Of a stretch of DNA of 47,196 nucleotides, positions 27,355-36,458 are shown piece after piece (position 1 is the stretch's first letter; every line of letters starts with the position of its first letter). The stretch comes from Minisyncoccota bacterium (lineage in GTDB: Bacteria > Patescibacteriota > Minisyncoccia > Phycocordibacterales > SBAW01), in NCBI GenBank assembly GCA_018060985.1, contig JAGOUZ010000006.1:1-47196 (forward strand), in the 5' to 3' direction. The notes beneath the pieces are model-generated. The model worked only from the letters and a program-made list of their open reading frames with translations. It was not told the DNA's origin and searched no databases. Made by a program: the position numbers and the translations under genes.

Positions 27355-29610
27355 ATGCGTTTTCTGGTCTCCTGGTTCAATCACTACGCTCCCCACGCAC
27401 TCCGCCTTGCAAAACATATGAGCAAAAAAACTGGGCGTTTTATACGCCGCCACTTTAAGGCCATCATGGTCTGGGGAATTGGCGCTGGTTTTCTCCTTGC
27501 AGGAGCATTTGTCCTTTGGGCAGCAACGCTGCAGATCCCCGACCTCGCCTCCCTCTCTGAGCGCCAGGTACGCCAGTCGGTAAAGATATTCGACCGTACC
27601 GGTACGGTAATGCTCTACGACCTACAAAAAGAGGAGCGCCGCACTATTGTGCCCCTTGAGGAAATCTCTCCTGCACTTCGAAACGCCGTTGTAGCTGTGG
27701 AAGATGCACATTTTTATGAACACAAGGGCTTGCGTCCCACCTCCATACTGCGCGCCATAATCACCAACCTTCTTGCAGCAAACCCTCTCGGAGGCCAAGG
27801 GGGTTCGACTATCACCCAGCAGGTAGTAAAAGGTTCCCTGCTCGTGAATGACAAAACCATCGCCCGAAAATTTAAGGAGTGGGTATTGGCACTCAAGCTT
27901 GAAAAAGTCCTTACCAAGAATCAGATTCTTGAGCTGTACCTAAACCAGTCGCCGTTTGGAGGACAGCTCTATGGGGTGGAGGAGGCCTCACAAACATTCT
28001 TTGGCAAGCATGCCTCAGATATAACCGTGCCCGAAGCAGCATACATTGCAGGTGTACTCCCCGCTCCCACCCGCCTTTCGCCCTACCGGACTGATGACAG
28101 CGGCAAAAACACGCGTCTGGAGACCCGTAAAAATCTAACACTCGAGAAAATGCTTGAGCACGGCTACCTAAACGAAGCCGAGTACGAAGAAGCAAAAAAG
28201 GCTGAGGTGGCGTTTCTACCTCCTCGGGAAAGTAGTATTGCCGCCCCACACTTTGTTTTTTACGTGCAGCAATATCTTGAAAATAAGTATGGAAGTGACG
28301 CTCTTGAAGAAAGCGGTTGGCGCATCATAACCACTCTCGATGCGGACCTGCAGATCAAGGCGGAAGAGGTGGTGCAGCGCAAAGCGCTTGAGAACGAAGT
28401 AAACTTTAATGCAGAAAACGCCGCCCTTATTGCCCTAGACCCGCAAAACGGCCAGATACTTTCCATGGTTGGTTCACGTAACTACTTCGACACTGAGATA
28501 GATGGCGCCTACAACGTAACCACTTCCCTCCCCGGACGCCAACCGGGTTCTGCCTTTAAGCCGTTTGCGTACGCTGAGGCATTTATTAAAGGCTATACGC
28601 CCGAGACGGTGGTCTTCGATGTACGCACACAGTTCTCTACGGCCTGCCAACCAACGGAGATGAACAACGAAAACCCCTGTTACTCCCCTGTTAACTATGA
28701 TGGTCTTTTTAGGGGTCCTATGACTCTCCGTAATGCGCTTGCCCAATCTATCAACGTGCCTGCTGTTAAAACGCTCTATCTGGCTGGCCTGACTGACACG
28801 CTACGTCTCGCTAAAGCAATGGGCATCTCTACACTTGGCGACCCGGGACGTTACGGCCTTACGCTTGTGCTCGGAGGTGGTGAGGTAACGCTGCTCGATA
28901 TGACGAGTGCCTATGGTGTTTTTGCAACCGACGGTATGCGCGTACCTCCGATCTCGGTACTGAGGGTGGAGGAGGCAAATGGCACCGTGATTGAAGACAA
29001 TGAACGCAACCAGGGTTCACAGGTACTTCAGCGCGACGCTGCACAAAAAATTAACGACATTCTCTCTGACACTGCGGCGCGTGAACCCTTAACCGGTGGC
29101 AGTGCGCTGTTTAACTTCAGTGGACGCGATGTGGCCCTAAAAACCGGTACCACAAACGATTACCGTGACGCATGGACCATTGGCTACACACCAAACCTAG
29201 TAGTGGGCGCTTGGGCGGGCAACAACGACAACTCTTCGATGGAACACCGCGTCTCAGGCTTTATTGTGGGCCCCATATGGAGCGAGGTTATGAAATATGC
29301 CATCGCGAGACGGCCTGACACTGCATTTACCCGCGATGAAACCGGTACAGAGCAACTAAAGCCAGTTCTTCGCGGCATATGGCAAGGCAATGAGATCCAA
29401 AATCAGAATGGCATTGAGTATGTTAAACAGGAGGTGCACGACATCCTCCACTGGGTTGATAAAAGCAATCCTAACGGGCCTCTACCCTCCAACCCTCAGG
29501 GTGACTCGCAGTACACACTTTGGGAGGTTCCTGTGCGCGTTTGGGCGCAAACAAACGGATATAACGACGGAGCAACAGTGCCAGTTGGATCTACACAAAA
29601 CCAAAACTAG
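27355..29610 (+). CDS. Class A penicillin-binding protein (PBP1A-like transglycosylase/transpeptidase)
   Basis: About 751 residues. After a membrane helix (about 40-60) comes the GT51 transglycosylase domain with AVEDAHFYEHKGLRPTSILRA and GGSTITQQVVKGSLL plus LELYLNQSPFGGQLYGVEEAS. The transpeptidase domain follows with SxxK (PGSAFKPF), SxN (AQSINVPAVKTLY) and KTG (ALKTGTTNDYRDAW). It polymerises and crosslinks peptidoglycan outside the membrane. The tail is Gln/Asn-rich. The stop overlaps the convergent dnaN stop by 4 bp. Confidence 0.95.
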   Translation: MRFLVSWFNHYAPHALRLAKHMSKKTGRFIRRHFKAIMVWGIGAGFLLAGAFVLWAATLQIPDLASLSERQVRQSVKIFDRTGTVMLYDLQKEERRTIVPLEEISPALRNAVVAVEDAHFYEHKGLRPTSILRAIITNLLAANPLGGQGGSTITQQVVKGSLLVNDKTIARKFKEWVLALKLEKVLTKNQILELYLNQSPFGGQLYGVEEASQTFFGKHASDITVPEAAYIAGVLPAPTRLSPYRTDDSGKNTRLETRKNLTLEKMLEHGYLNEAEYEEAKKAEVAFLPPRESSIAAPHFVFYVQQYLENKYGSDALEESGWRIITTLDADLQIKAEEVVQRKALENEVNFNAENAALIALDPQNGQILSMVGSRNYFDTEIDGAYNVTTSLPGRQPGSAFKPFAYAEAFIKGYTPETVVFDVRTQFSTACQPTEMNNENPCYSPVNYDGLFRGPMTLRNALAQSINVPAVKTLYLAGLTDTLRLAKAMGISTLGDPGRYGLTLVLGGGEVTLLDMTSAYGVFATDGMRVPPISVLRVEEANGTVIEDNERNQGSQVLQRDAAQKINDILSDTAAREPLTGGSALFNFSGRDVALKTGTTNDYRDAWTIGYTPNLVVGAWAGNNDNSSMEHRVSGFIVGPIWSEVMKYAIARRPDTAFTRDETGTEQLKPVLRGIWQGNEIQNQNGIEYVKQEVHDILHWVDKSNPNGPLPSNPQGDSQYTLWEVPVRVWAQTNGYNDGATVPVGSTQNQN

Positions 29611-30704
29611 CGATTCATCGGCATTGCTAGGTAGAAGAACGAATCATCGGCAACATCTTTGATGAGGATGGGCTTTCCTGGACCGTTTGACTGTATACGT
29701 ACGCTCTCGCCTGAAATCGTTTGTAGGCTATCGGCCAAATAACGGCTATTAAAGTTCATTGTAAGCCCGTCGCCAGAAATGGTGGCGCGGATGGTAGAAA
29801 CTTGTTCTCCTACGTCCGGATTACGAGAAGACAGCAGAACTGCTTTTTTTGCAGGATCAATGGTAAGTGATACCTGTAAAAACTTATCTGAAAAAATTGA
29901 GAGGGATTTGAGTGCTGAGGCGAGATCCTCGCGAAGCACCACTACCTCAGTCGTAAACGCCTTAGGAACAATCTGGCGATAATTTGGGAATGCCCCATCA
30001 ATGAGACGGCTCGTGTAGTAGGTAGTATCAACCTGCGTTGATATTTGGTGTTCATTGAAATATACCTCTGTTTCGCCATTAACACCCTCAAGAAGGCGCA
30101 TAAGCTCAGCCGCGTTGCGTGCCGGCAAAAGAAGCTGCGGCATGCTGTTATTGCCTCGAAGTGAAACTGTTTTTTCCGCGAGGCGAAATGAGTCCGTTGC
30201 AGCGCTTACCAACTTCCCCCCTTCCCCGTAGAGCAAAATGCTTTGCAGTTCAGGCTTAACTGCTGAGGTGGATGCGCAGTACACCACGCTGCGTATAGCC
30301 TTAACCAAGTCACCTGTTTTAACCGCAAACGACGTCGTAGCAGAAACCCGAGGGAGAACGGGGAAATCTTCATGCGGCAGCGTTTTGATTGAAGCTGATG
30401 CGCGGTCAGTCTCGAGTTTTAACACTTCCCCCACAAGAGAGGCTGTAACATTTTTCCCTTTGGCATTTCCTAAAAAGCCGGCGAGCACCGCCCCAGAAAC
30501 GGCAACCACGCCTTCGGCTTGGACTTTAGCTGGGACAGAAAGTTCAACTCCGCACTCAAGGTTTGTAGCGCGCAGAGTAAGTCGGCTTTTTTCTGCCAAG
30601 ACCAAAATACTCGAAAGAACAGGAAGGTTCGCACGACGCTCAATGAAGCGAGCCGCAATTCCTACCGCACCTGCAAGGTCATCTGTTCCGCATTCGAATT
30701 TCAT
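29607..30704 (-). CDS. dnaN: DNA polymerase III beta sliding clamp
   Basis: 365 residues in three repeated clamp domains. The start is MKFECGTDDLAGAVGIAARF; later LPVLSSILVLAE, LPARNAAELMRLL and the end, DDSFFYLAMPMNR, match the DnaN C-terminus (xxYxxMPMR-type). It is the processivity clamp for replication and repair. It lies downstream of dnaA across the putative origin, both leftward. Confidence 0.96.
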   Translation of the reverse strand: MKFECGTDDLAGAVGIAARFIERRANLPVLSSILVLAEKSRLTLRATNLECGVELSVPAKVQAEGVVAVSGAVLAGFLGNAKGKNVTASLVGEVLKLETDRASASIKTLPHEDFPVLPRVSATTSFAVKTGDLVKAIRSVVYCASTSAVKPELQSILLYGEGGKLVSAATDSFRLAEKTVSLRGNNSMPQLLLPARNAAELMRLLEGVNGETEVYFNEHQISTQVDTTYYTSRLIDGAFPNYRQIVPKAFTTEVVVLREDLASALKSLSIFSDKFLQVSLTIDPAKKAVLLSSRNPDVGEQVSTIRATISGDGLTMNFNSRYLADSLQTISGESVRIQSNGPGKPILIKDVADDSFFYLAMPMNR

Positions 30705-30920
30705 ATTCCTTTATTACTATTAATTAAATACTTATTATTACTAGTGCTGTGGATACTGTGGGAAACTCGAGAATAGTCTTTTGCTGAAAGGGTTTTTTGA
30801 GAAACTGCGCTGTGGAGAGTGTGGGCAGATGAACGGACAACACTGTTGATAAGCTTGGGGTCCCTAAACTCCATCCACTTTTTTGTTTGTTTATCCACAT
30901 CATATACAAGGTTATTCACA
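30705..30920. other. Putative chromosomal origin oriC between dnaA and dnaN
   Basis: DnaA boxes: perfect TTATCCACA (30891-30899) and TTATTCACA (30912-30920), plus near matches TGTGGATAC (30748-30756) and TGTTGATAA (30844-30852) in the opposite orientation. A roughly 35-bp stretch of almost only A and T (about 30709-30743) next to dnaN could be the unwinding element. Gene directions diverge nearby (dnaA-dnaN left, rpmH-rnpA-yidC-jag right). Further weak boxes lie at 32269-32277 and 32337-32345 upstream of dnaA. Confidence 0.65.
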
Positions 30921-32255
30921 CTACTTAAGCATGAGGCGAATCTGGTGAATTTCTTGCCCAAGAGTGCTGTCGAGCGTGAGGTCATTTTTTATTTTGTCGC
31001 ACGAGTGAATCACTGTGGTGTGGTCGCGGCCTCCAAGCTTCTCCCCTATGGTTGGAAATGAAATATGAAAGTCTTCGCGGAGCAGAAACATAATTACCTG
31101 ACGCGGGCGTACCACTTCTTTACGGCGAGTTTTTTCGTAAATGCTCGCTTCTTCTATGCCATAAAAGTTAGCAATTGTTTTAACCACCTCTTGTACGGAA
31201 ATTGCCTTCTTTGCAGCAGTATTAGCGCCACGGAGGAGGATTTTTGCGTCACTCAAGGTGATAGGCCTCCCCCGCATCTCAAACTGTATGAGAAGCGCAT
31301 TTAAAGCGCCCTCAAGCTCCCTTACGTTGCCTTCTATGGTTGTTGCTAGGTAATCCATAACCTCGTCGGCAAGGATAAAATTATGCTGGGACGCCTTGGC
31401 GCGTACAATCGCCAGACGCGACTCATGATCAGGGGGGGTGACTGAAACTATCATTCCCGCATTAAAACGGCTCTTGAGGCGATCCTCGAGGTTCTGGATC
31501 ATGTTTGGGTGCTGGTCAGAGGTGAACACCAACTGCTTATTGCCATCATGCAAATAGTTAAAAAGATGAAAGAATTCTTCCTTTGTTTTTTCCATCTTAG
31601 CGAGGAACTGAATGTCGTCCATGATAAGTAGGTCGTACTGCCGGTATTTTTCTTTAAAATACTGGACTTTATTGCTCTGAACCGCAGAGACATAGTCCAT
31701 AGAAAACTTTTCGGATGTTAGGTACAGCACCTTTCGCTCAGGTGCATTAACCCGAAAATGATTTCCAATAGCCTGCACGAGATGGGTTTTGCCTAGGCCG
31801 GTAGGTCCGTATACGAGAAGGGGGTTGTAGGCAATCCCAGGCTTACGCACTACGGCCTGCCCTGCCGCATGAGCAACTTCATTAAAAGGTCCAACAATAA
31901 AGGTTGAAAAGTTAAAGCGCGGGTTGAGGTTTGTTTTTGAATGAACTGATTCAAGAGGAAGCTCTGCCCCCTGGGGCGCACGCACCTCTTCGGCCACCTT
32001 ACGAGGGCTTCTTGAGATGACGTACTCTACGTTGCGTATAGAATCTGAAAGACCGCGTAGCGATCGCAAAATATCCTTATGAAATTTGGTCGAAAGCCAG
32101 TCTCGCGCAAATTGTGAAGGCACTCCCAAGTAAGCGGTACCCTCTTCAACCCTAATAATATGAGTGTCTTTAAACCAGGTACTAAAATTAGGCTTCGAAA
32201 TAGAAAGTTCAAGTTCAACTAATGCATTTTCCCATAGTTCTTTTGTAGTAGTCAT
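30921..32255 (-). CDS. dnaA: Chromosomal replication initiator DnaA
   Basis: 444 residues. Domain I starts ELWENALVELELSISKPNFSTWF. Domain III is AAA+ with RFNFSTFIVGPFNEVAHAA, Walker A YGPTGLGKTHLVQAIGN near residue 150 and Walker B YDLLIMDDIQFLA. Domain IV has the DnaA-box-binding signature GGRDHTTVIHSCDKI. Full length and intact. Divergent from rpmH across 115 bp that hold the rpmH promoter. Confidence 0.97.
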   Translation of the reverse strand: MTTTKELWENALVELELSISKPNFSTWFKDTHIIRVEEGTAYLGVPSQFARDWLSTKFHKDILRSLRGLSDSIRNVEYVISRSPRKVAEEVRAPQGAELPLESVHSKTNLNPRFNFSTFIVGPFNEVAHAAGQAVVRKPGIAYNPLLVYGPTGLGKTHLVQAIGNHFRVNAPERKVLYLTSEKFSMDYVSAVQSNKVQYFKEKYRQYDLLIMDDIQFLAKMEKTKEEFFHLFNYLHDGNKQLVFTSDQHPNMIQNLEDRLKSRFNAGMIVSVTPPDHESRLAIVRAKASQHNFILADEVMDYLATTIEGNVRELEGALNALLIQFEMRGRPITLSDAKILLRGANTAAKKAISVQEVVKTIANFYGIEEASIYEKTRRKEVVRPRQVIMFLLREDFHISFPTIGEKLGGRDHTTVIHSCDKIKNDLTLDSTLGQEIHQIRLMLK

Positions 32256-32335
32256 AGGTCAATACATGCATCCACAGTAGACACAGCATACGTGAGGGGG
32301 TGGGGAGCGTCAAAGCACCCGATTTTGTGTACAAG

Positions 32336-32364
32336 TTGTGGAGAAACTGTGCATATAGTACAGT
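32336..32364 (+). promoter_or_regulatory. rpmH promoter (TTGTGG-17 bp-TACAGT)
   Basis: The -35 (32336-32341) overlaps a weak DnaA box (32337-32345). The -10 (32359-32364) ends 6 nt before the rpmH ATG. Leaderless geometry; DnaA could affect it. Confidence 0.55.
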
Positions 32365-32370
32365 TGACAT

Positions 32371-32505
32371 ATGTCACAGACGTACCAGCCAAAGAAGCGC
32401 AAACGCGCTCGCAGCCACGGATTTTTGAGCCGCACAAGCACTGCTGGTGGCCGCAAAACTCTCATACGCCGCCGCCGCAAAGGCCGCGCTCGCATAGCGG
32501 TGTAA
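32371..32505 (+). CDS. rpmH: 50S ribosomal protein L34
   Basis: A 44-residue, highly basic protein starting [20 protein letters not shown], with the core [19 protein letters not shown]. This matches bL34, although it is usually TYQPSKRKR followed by RMATKNGR. The stop codon is immediately followed by the rnpA ATG. The order rpmH-rnpA-yidC-jag next to dnaA is the classic bacterial origin cluster. Confidence 0.95.
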   Translation: MSQTYQPKKRKRARSHGFLSRTSTAGGRKTLIRRRRKGRARIAV

Positions 32506-32820
32506 ATGCTCTCCAAACGCGCCCGTCTTACAACGGCAGAGGTCAAAAAAGTCCTTGATTTAGGCCGCGGAAGGCGCGGTGCGCTTCTTGGAGTCAAGGT
32601 GTTGTCAGCACCTGCTCCCTTTAAGTGTGCCGTGGTGGTTTCAAAGAAACTTGCCAAGACAGCTGTAGCTCGCAATCGGGCGCGACGGGCTGCCTACGAA
32701 GCCCTACGAAAGAGTTCCCTTCCCCTATCTGGCCATGCGATACTGTTTGTACAAGCGTTGCCAAAAGACCAGGCGGTCGCTGCGTTTACTATCGAAATAA
32801 AAAAACTATTACATGTTTGA
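32506..32820 (+). CDS. rnpA: Ribonuclease P protein component
   Basis: 104 residues. It begins MLSKRARLTTAEVKKVLD and includes VVVSKKLAKTAVARNRARRAAYEAL, a close match to the RnpA RNR signature. It assists the RNase P RNA in 5' tRNA maturation. It starts directly after rpmH and overlaps yidC by 8 bp. Confidence 0.93.
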   Translation: MLSKRARLTTAEVKKVLDLGRGRRGALLGVKVLSAPAPFKCAVVVSKKLAKTAVARNRARRAAYEALRKSSLPLSGHAILFVQALPKDQAVAAFTIEIKKLLHV

Positions 32821-33520
32821 AACTCTGCTCATAGCCCCCCTTTATAACGCGTTCGTGTTTCTTATAGGTGTGGTGCCTGGAGGCGATGTTGGCCTCGCTA
32901 TCATTTTGCTCACGCTTATCGTGAGGGCTATTTTTTACCCTGCATTCACCGCTTCTATCCGCACCCAGATGGGTATGCAGGCTGCTCAGCCCGAACTTGA
33001 TGAGATTAACCGTAAGTATAAGGACGACCCTAAAACCCGCACAGAGCGCACCCTGGCCCTATTTAGAGAGAAGAAAATACGGCCGCTCGCAGGACTTTTG
33101 GCGCTTTTCATACAAATCCCAATCTTTATAGCCCTGTACCTGGTGTTTTTCCGCGAAGGGCTCCCCAACATTGAAACATCGCTCCTGTACACGTTTGTCT
33201 CAACGCCAGCAAACGTGCAGACCAATTTCTTAGGCATGCTGGACCTGTTGTCTATGCACAACCTTATTCTTACGGCTCTTGTGGGAGCAACGCAGTATGT
33301 GGTGACCCGGCTCTCCCTCTCTCGCACTCCTACCAAGGCAAGTACTCCGGAAAAAGAGATGGCACATCGTATGCAGCGCAACCTTATGCTCTATATGCTC
33401 CCTGGCCTTATGACGGTACTTACCTACACGTTCCCTGCGGGGGTTGGCCTCTACTTTTTGACGGGCAACCTTGTTTCTATCGCTCAGGAGTGGTATATCA
33501 AGCGGCAAAAAACGGCCTAA
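32813..33520 (+). CDS. yidC: Membrane protein insertase YidC/Oxa1 family
   Basis: 235 residues, the short form without the large periplasmic domain. About five membrane helices carry the conserved Arg in LTLIVRAIFYPAF, the cytoplasmic hairpin with ELDEINRKYKDDP, and FIQIPIFIALYLVF. The C-terminal helix has VGLYFLTGNLVSIAQEWYIKRQ. It inserts proteins with or without SecYE. No lipobox is present. Confidence 0.95.
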   Translation: MFETLLIAPLYNAFVFLIGVVPGGDVGLAIILLTLIVRAIFYPAFTASIRTQMGMQAAQPELDEINRKYKDDPKTRTERTLALFREKKIRPLAGLLALFIQIPIFIALYLVFFREGLPNIETSLLYTFVSTPANVQTNFLGMLDLLSMHNLILTALVGATQYVVTRLSLSRTPTKASTPEKEMAHRMQRNLMLYMLPGLMTVLTYTFPAGVGLYFLTGNLVSIAQEWYIKRQKTA

Positions 33521-33531
33521 TAAGGCCATAT

Positions 33532-33561
33532 TTGCACAGGGGGTGGTCTTTAAGGTAGGCT
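33532..33561 (+). promoter_or_regulatory. Promoter of the jag-like gene (TTGCAC-18 bp-TAGGCT)
   Basis: The -10 ends 6 nt before the ATG at 33568. This would let the jag-like gene be transcribed independently of yidC as a leaderless message. Confidence 0.45.
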
Positions 33562-33567
33562 ACCCGT

Positions 33568-34035
33568 ATGGATGCAAACACGCTCAAGCAACTCGTTTCC
33601 TCCATACTCTCAACGCTTGACGTGGCTATTGATTCTATAGAAGTAGCGGGCACCCACCGCACCATTGTTGCTATATCATCCCCTGACTCTAAGCGGCTTA
33701 TAGGGCCCCATGGCGAACATTTACGGGCGCTTAATATGTTGACGAGACGTTTGGTTGAAGCGAAGCATGGCGAAGAAGCGGCAAACTTTCTCGTTGATGT
33801 TAACGGGTATCACGAAGAAAAAATGGAAACCGTGCGGCAAAATGCCCGAATACTTGCCCAGCGCGCACGGTTGTTTAAACACGATGTAGAAATGAGTCCT
33901 ATGAGTCCGTACGAGCGACTGGTGGTTCATGAACTTTTTTCTGAAGATCCTGAAATTACTACCGCCTCAGAAGGCGAAGGCAAATTCCGTCATATAGTGC
34001 TCAAATATCGCGCTGGGCAAGCACAGGGCCACTAG
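33568..34035 (+). CDS. Jag/KhpB-like KH and R3H domain RNA-binding protein
   Basis: 155 residues. The KH domain has SSPDSKRLIGPHGEHLRALNMLTRRL (GxxG as GPHG) and DVNGYHEEK. The R3H domain has the Arg-x3-His core in SPYERLVVHELFSEDP. The N-terminal Jag_N domain of longer homologs is absent. KhpB proteins regulate cell elongation and peptidoglycan synthesis in Gram-positives. It is next to yidC as usual. Confidence 0.9.
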   Translation: MDANTLKQLVSSILSTLDVAIDSIEVAGTHRTIVAISSPDSKRLIGPHGEHLRALNMLTRRLVEAKHGEEAANFLVDVNGYHEEKMETVRQNARILAQRARLFKHDVEMSPMSPYERLVVHELFSEDPEITTASEGEGKFRHIVLKYRAGQAQGH

Positions 34036-35258
34036 TTGGTGCGTACTCCCCAGAGCGAATAGTCCCCTCTCCGTACAAAAAGCAGGTAATTGTTATCCTC
34101 TGAAATACTCATAGAGTGTATTGCTGAATCCACACCCCCTTCTTCGCTCCCTGGCACCGCAAGAATGGTTTCTTGGTCAGTGGCTACATCAAACAGTAAG
34201 ATAGCATCTGACGTAGGATTTATGCCTTGGTGCCACGTATTGAGATACGCGGCGTCTGTGTAATCTAGGGGTGTTGCACAGTAGAGGTAGGTGGTGGTTG
34301 CAGTTCCCCAGATACATTTTTCAGGGTATGGGTCGAAAGAGAGTTCAAGACTCTTTCCTGTAGCGACTTCACGCGAGTAGGTTGTGCCGTTTGTTTGGTA
34401 TACCACTCTTGCAAAAGATGGGTTAGCCGTGAGGGTAAGGCCTGATGCATAGAGAAGCGGTAGCACTGCACCGCTTGTGGCATTTATTGAGAACGCAATA
34501 CCTGGCACACCGAACGCGCTCTTGCTCTGAGCAAGGAGGGTGCCTTGCGATGGCCAAGAAATAAGTACCTCCTTGAGCGGAATGGTGAACACCTGTTTAC
34601 TCTCAGTGCCGTCTGCTTTAGCGATAAAGCCGTTTACGCCAGTTGCAGTTTTAAGGAGGTAAACCACTGAAGCCCCGCTGGGAGAGACGGCAAGATCTTG
34701 TATCCCATCTGGCAAAAATTTAATAGTAACGGGGCGAGTGGTCGTGCTCTGCCCTACTGGGAAGCCGAGATGAACCGTCTTGGTGACGCCAGCGTCGAGA
34801 TACTGCAGTAGGGCTGCGTTTCCTCCTGCGGCCCACAGTACACGTACAATGCCTGGGATAGTGGTGTTTGATATCGATCGGGGCACAGCACCTGAGGAGT
34901 CGAGCGTAATATCAAAGACGTGGCCATTATTCTGTTGAACATAGCGAGCCACCGTAGTAGTAGGACGCAGGGTTTGGATAATGGTTGCGCCGGCTACCGG
35001 CCCATTCCCAATTTTATAAATCTTACTGTCAACAGAAATAGAAACAGCTTCCCCTTCGCCCGGCTCAGTTGCGGCGATAGCGTCGCCAGTATTTTCTGGG
35101 GAATCTACATTAACAGTTTGAGTAAAGTCACTTTGAAGTTCAGGCTCTGTAGTTACGGGCACGACTTCTACTCCAGGTGCGCGAAAAAATAAAAACCACA
35201 CGAGTCCCACTGCAGCAACTACTCCGATCGGTATGCCTATAATTAGTACTCTGTTCAT
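34032..35258 (-). CDS. Membrane-anchored beta-propeller-like protein, unknown
   Basis: 408 residues. An N-terminal membrane helix (about 4-28), an acidic Thr-rich linker (30-75), then repeated beta-strand blocks such as ILISWPSQGTLLAQSK, VVYLLKTATGVNGFIAKADG and HSMSISEDNNYLLFVRRGDYSLWGV, typical of WD40-like or TolB-like propeller blades. There is no catalytic motif. It is the last gene of the secretion locus, 9 bp after the pilin-like gene, so a surface or scaffold role is inferred. Confidence 0.65.
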   Translation of the reverse strand: MNRVLIIGIPIGVVAAVGLVWFLFFRAPGVEVVPVTTEPELQSDFTQTVNVDSPENTGDAIAATEPGEGEAVSISVDSKIYKIGNGPVAGATIIQTLRPTTTVARYVQQNNGHVFDITLDSSGAVPRSISNTTIPGIVRVLWAAGGNAALLQYLDAGVTKTVHLGFPVGQSTTTRPVTIKFLPDGIQDLAVSPSGASVVYLLKTATGVNGFIAKADGTESKQVFTIPLKEVLISWPSQGTLLAQSKSAFGVPGIAFSINATSGAVLPLLYASGLTLTANPSFARVVYQTNGTTYSREVATGKSLELSFDPYPEKCIWGTATTTYLYCATPLDYTDAAYLNTWHQGINPTSDAILLFDVATDQETILAVPGSEEGGVDSAIHSMSISEDNNYLLFVRRGDYSLWGVRTN

Positions 35259-35267
35259 AAACTATAT

Positions 35268-36458
35268 TTAACCCAACTTACAAATATGGATAGTCATTCC
35301 TTCTGAGGCCCCGACTTCCTTAGGAGGAGTTTTCTTTTTCACATCCCATCCTCTCAAACTATTCCATACGCCGCTTGTGCAATTTTCTCTAAACTTTTTT
35401 ATTTCCTCCAGTACTGTCTTATTATTTTTCTTTGTAGAGTCGAACATGAGGATGTGCTCGTCTATTAAACAGGTGTTGCCACCGCCAGCGGAGGGGCGAC
35501 AGTCATAATACTCATTTAGTTTTTTTAACTGCTTCGAGTTAAGTGTTGCTTCTTTTACGCCGTCTCCTCCTAGTGTTTTAGTTTTGTCGTCCTCTATAAA
35601 GACATAGCCTGGCGCCGGCGATAATAGGCCCTTGTCGAAGGAAAGAAGATCCGGGTTAATAGTGTTAAGTATAATCCACGAGGCTCCTAGGATAAGAAGG
35701 CCGACAAATGCAGCTTTGACCCTCTCTCTACCCACGAGTTTGGTAACGGCAGATTCCGACACCATGTAGGTGATGCCTCCGATTACCAGTACGACAACCG
35801 CAAGAAATGCCCCTACGTTTATAAGGATACGAAAGAATCCAGCGAGAAGGGTGCCAAACGGTGCCTCGCCACTTTGGTCTACCCCAACCAAGGGCTCAAG
35901 TGGCACATAACTCAGATTTATATTTACCGATTTACCACTGGTCTCGTTGTCAGCACCTCCAACTTCGGGGTTTGTGGGTGTGGTGTTTGAGATTTTAAGA
36001 ATGGCGGAGTTAAACGTAACGGTATTGCCGCTCGAGTCCTTACATTTAAGAGTATAGTTTGCAGTTTTGGTTGGCTTCACTTTAACTGAGCCACTCAATG
36101 GTTCAGGGGTTCCATTTATAGAGCAACTCGTTGTATTGCTCGTTGTCCAGCTGAGGGTGGCAGAGCCACCTGGGTCAATTTTTTCTGGGCTTACTTTAAC
36201 GCTTCCTGAAGGCGGATTAAAGGCGTAGCCCGTTGGCATTGTCGGACAAGAATATCTAGAGGAACCGAGACTTTTACATCCATTGGGGAGATTGGCCACC
36301 GTTTCTTCTGGTGATGTGAAGGCACATATATAGGCTTTTTCGAAATCGTCATACTTACAATCTATAGCCGAGGCTTTATGAGGAATCGCAAACAGTATGG
36401 TTGCGGATATGACAAAACAGGCACTCAGTACAGAAAAATATTTAAGGTATGTACTCAT
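35268..36458 (-). CDS. VirB2-like pilin with N-terminal Ig-like domain
   Basis: 396 residues. A signal peptide (HKASA|ID) is followed by a Cys-rich segment and an Ig-like domain (PPSGSVKVSPEKIDPGGSAT, LSWTTSNTTSCSI). Two hydrophobic helices then follow, ILINVGAFLAVVVLVIGGITY and VKAAFVGLLILGASWIILN, joined by a short basic loop (KLVGRERVK), the T4SS pilin (VirB2/TrbC-type) pattern. A long cysteine-containing C-terminal domain follows. Its start overlaps the previous stop as ATGA. Confidence 0.75.
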   Translation of the reverse strand: MSTYLKYFSVLSACFVISATILFAIPHKASAIDCKYDDFEKAYICAFTSPEETVANLPNGCKSLGSSRYSCPTMPTGYAFNPPSGSVKVSPEKIDPGGSATLSWTTSNTTSCSINGTPEPLSGSVKVKPTKTANYTLKCKDSSGNTVTFNSAILKISNTTPTNPEVGGADNETSGKSVNINLSYVPLEPLVGVDQSGEAPFGTLLAGFFRILINVGAFLAVVVLVIGGITYMVSESAVTKLVGRERVKAAFVGLLILGASWIILNTINPDLLSFDKGLLSPAPGYVFIEDDKTKTLGGDGVKEATLNSKQLKKLNEYYDCRPSAGGGNTCLIDEHILMFDSTKKNNKTVLEEIKKFRENCTSGVWNSLRGWDVKKKTPPKEVGASEGMTIHICKLG

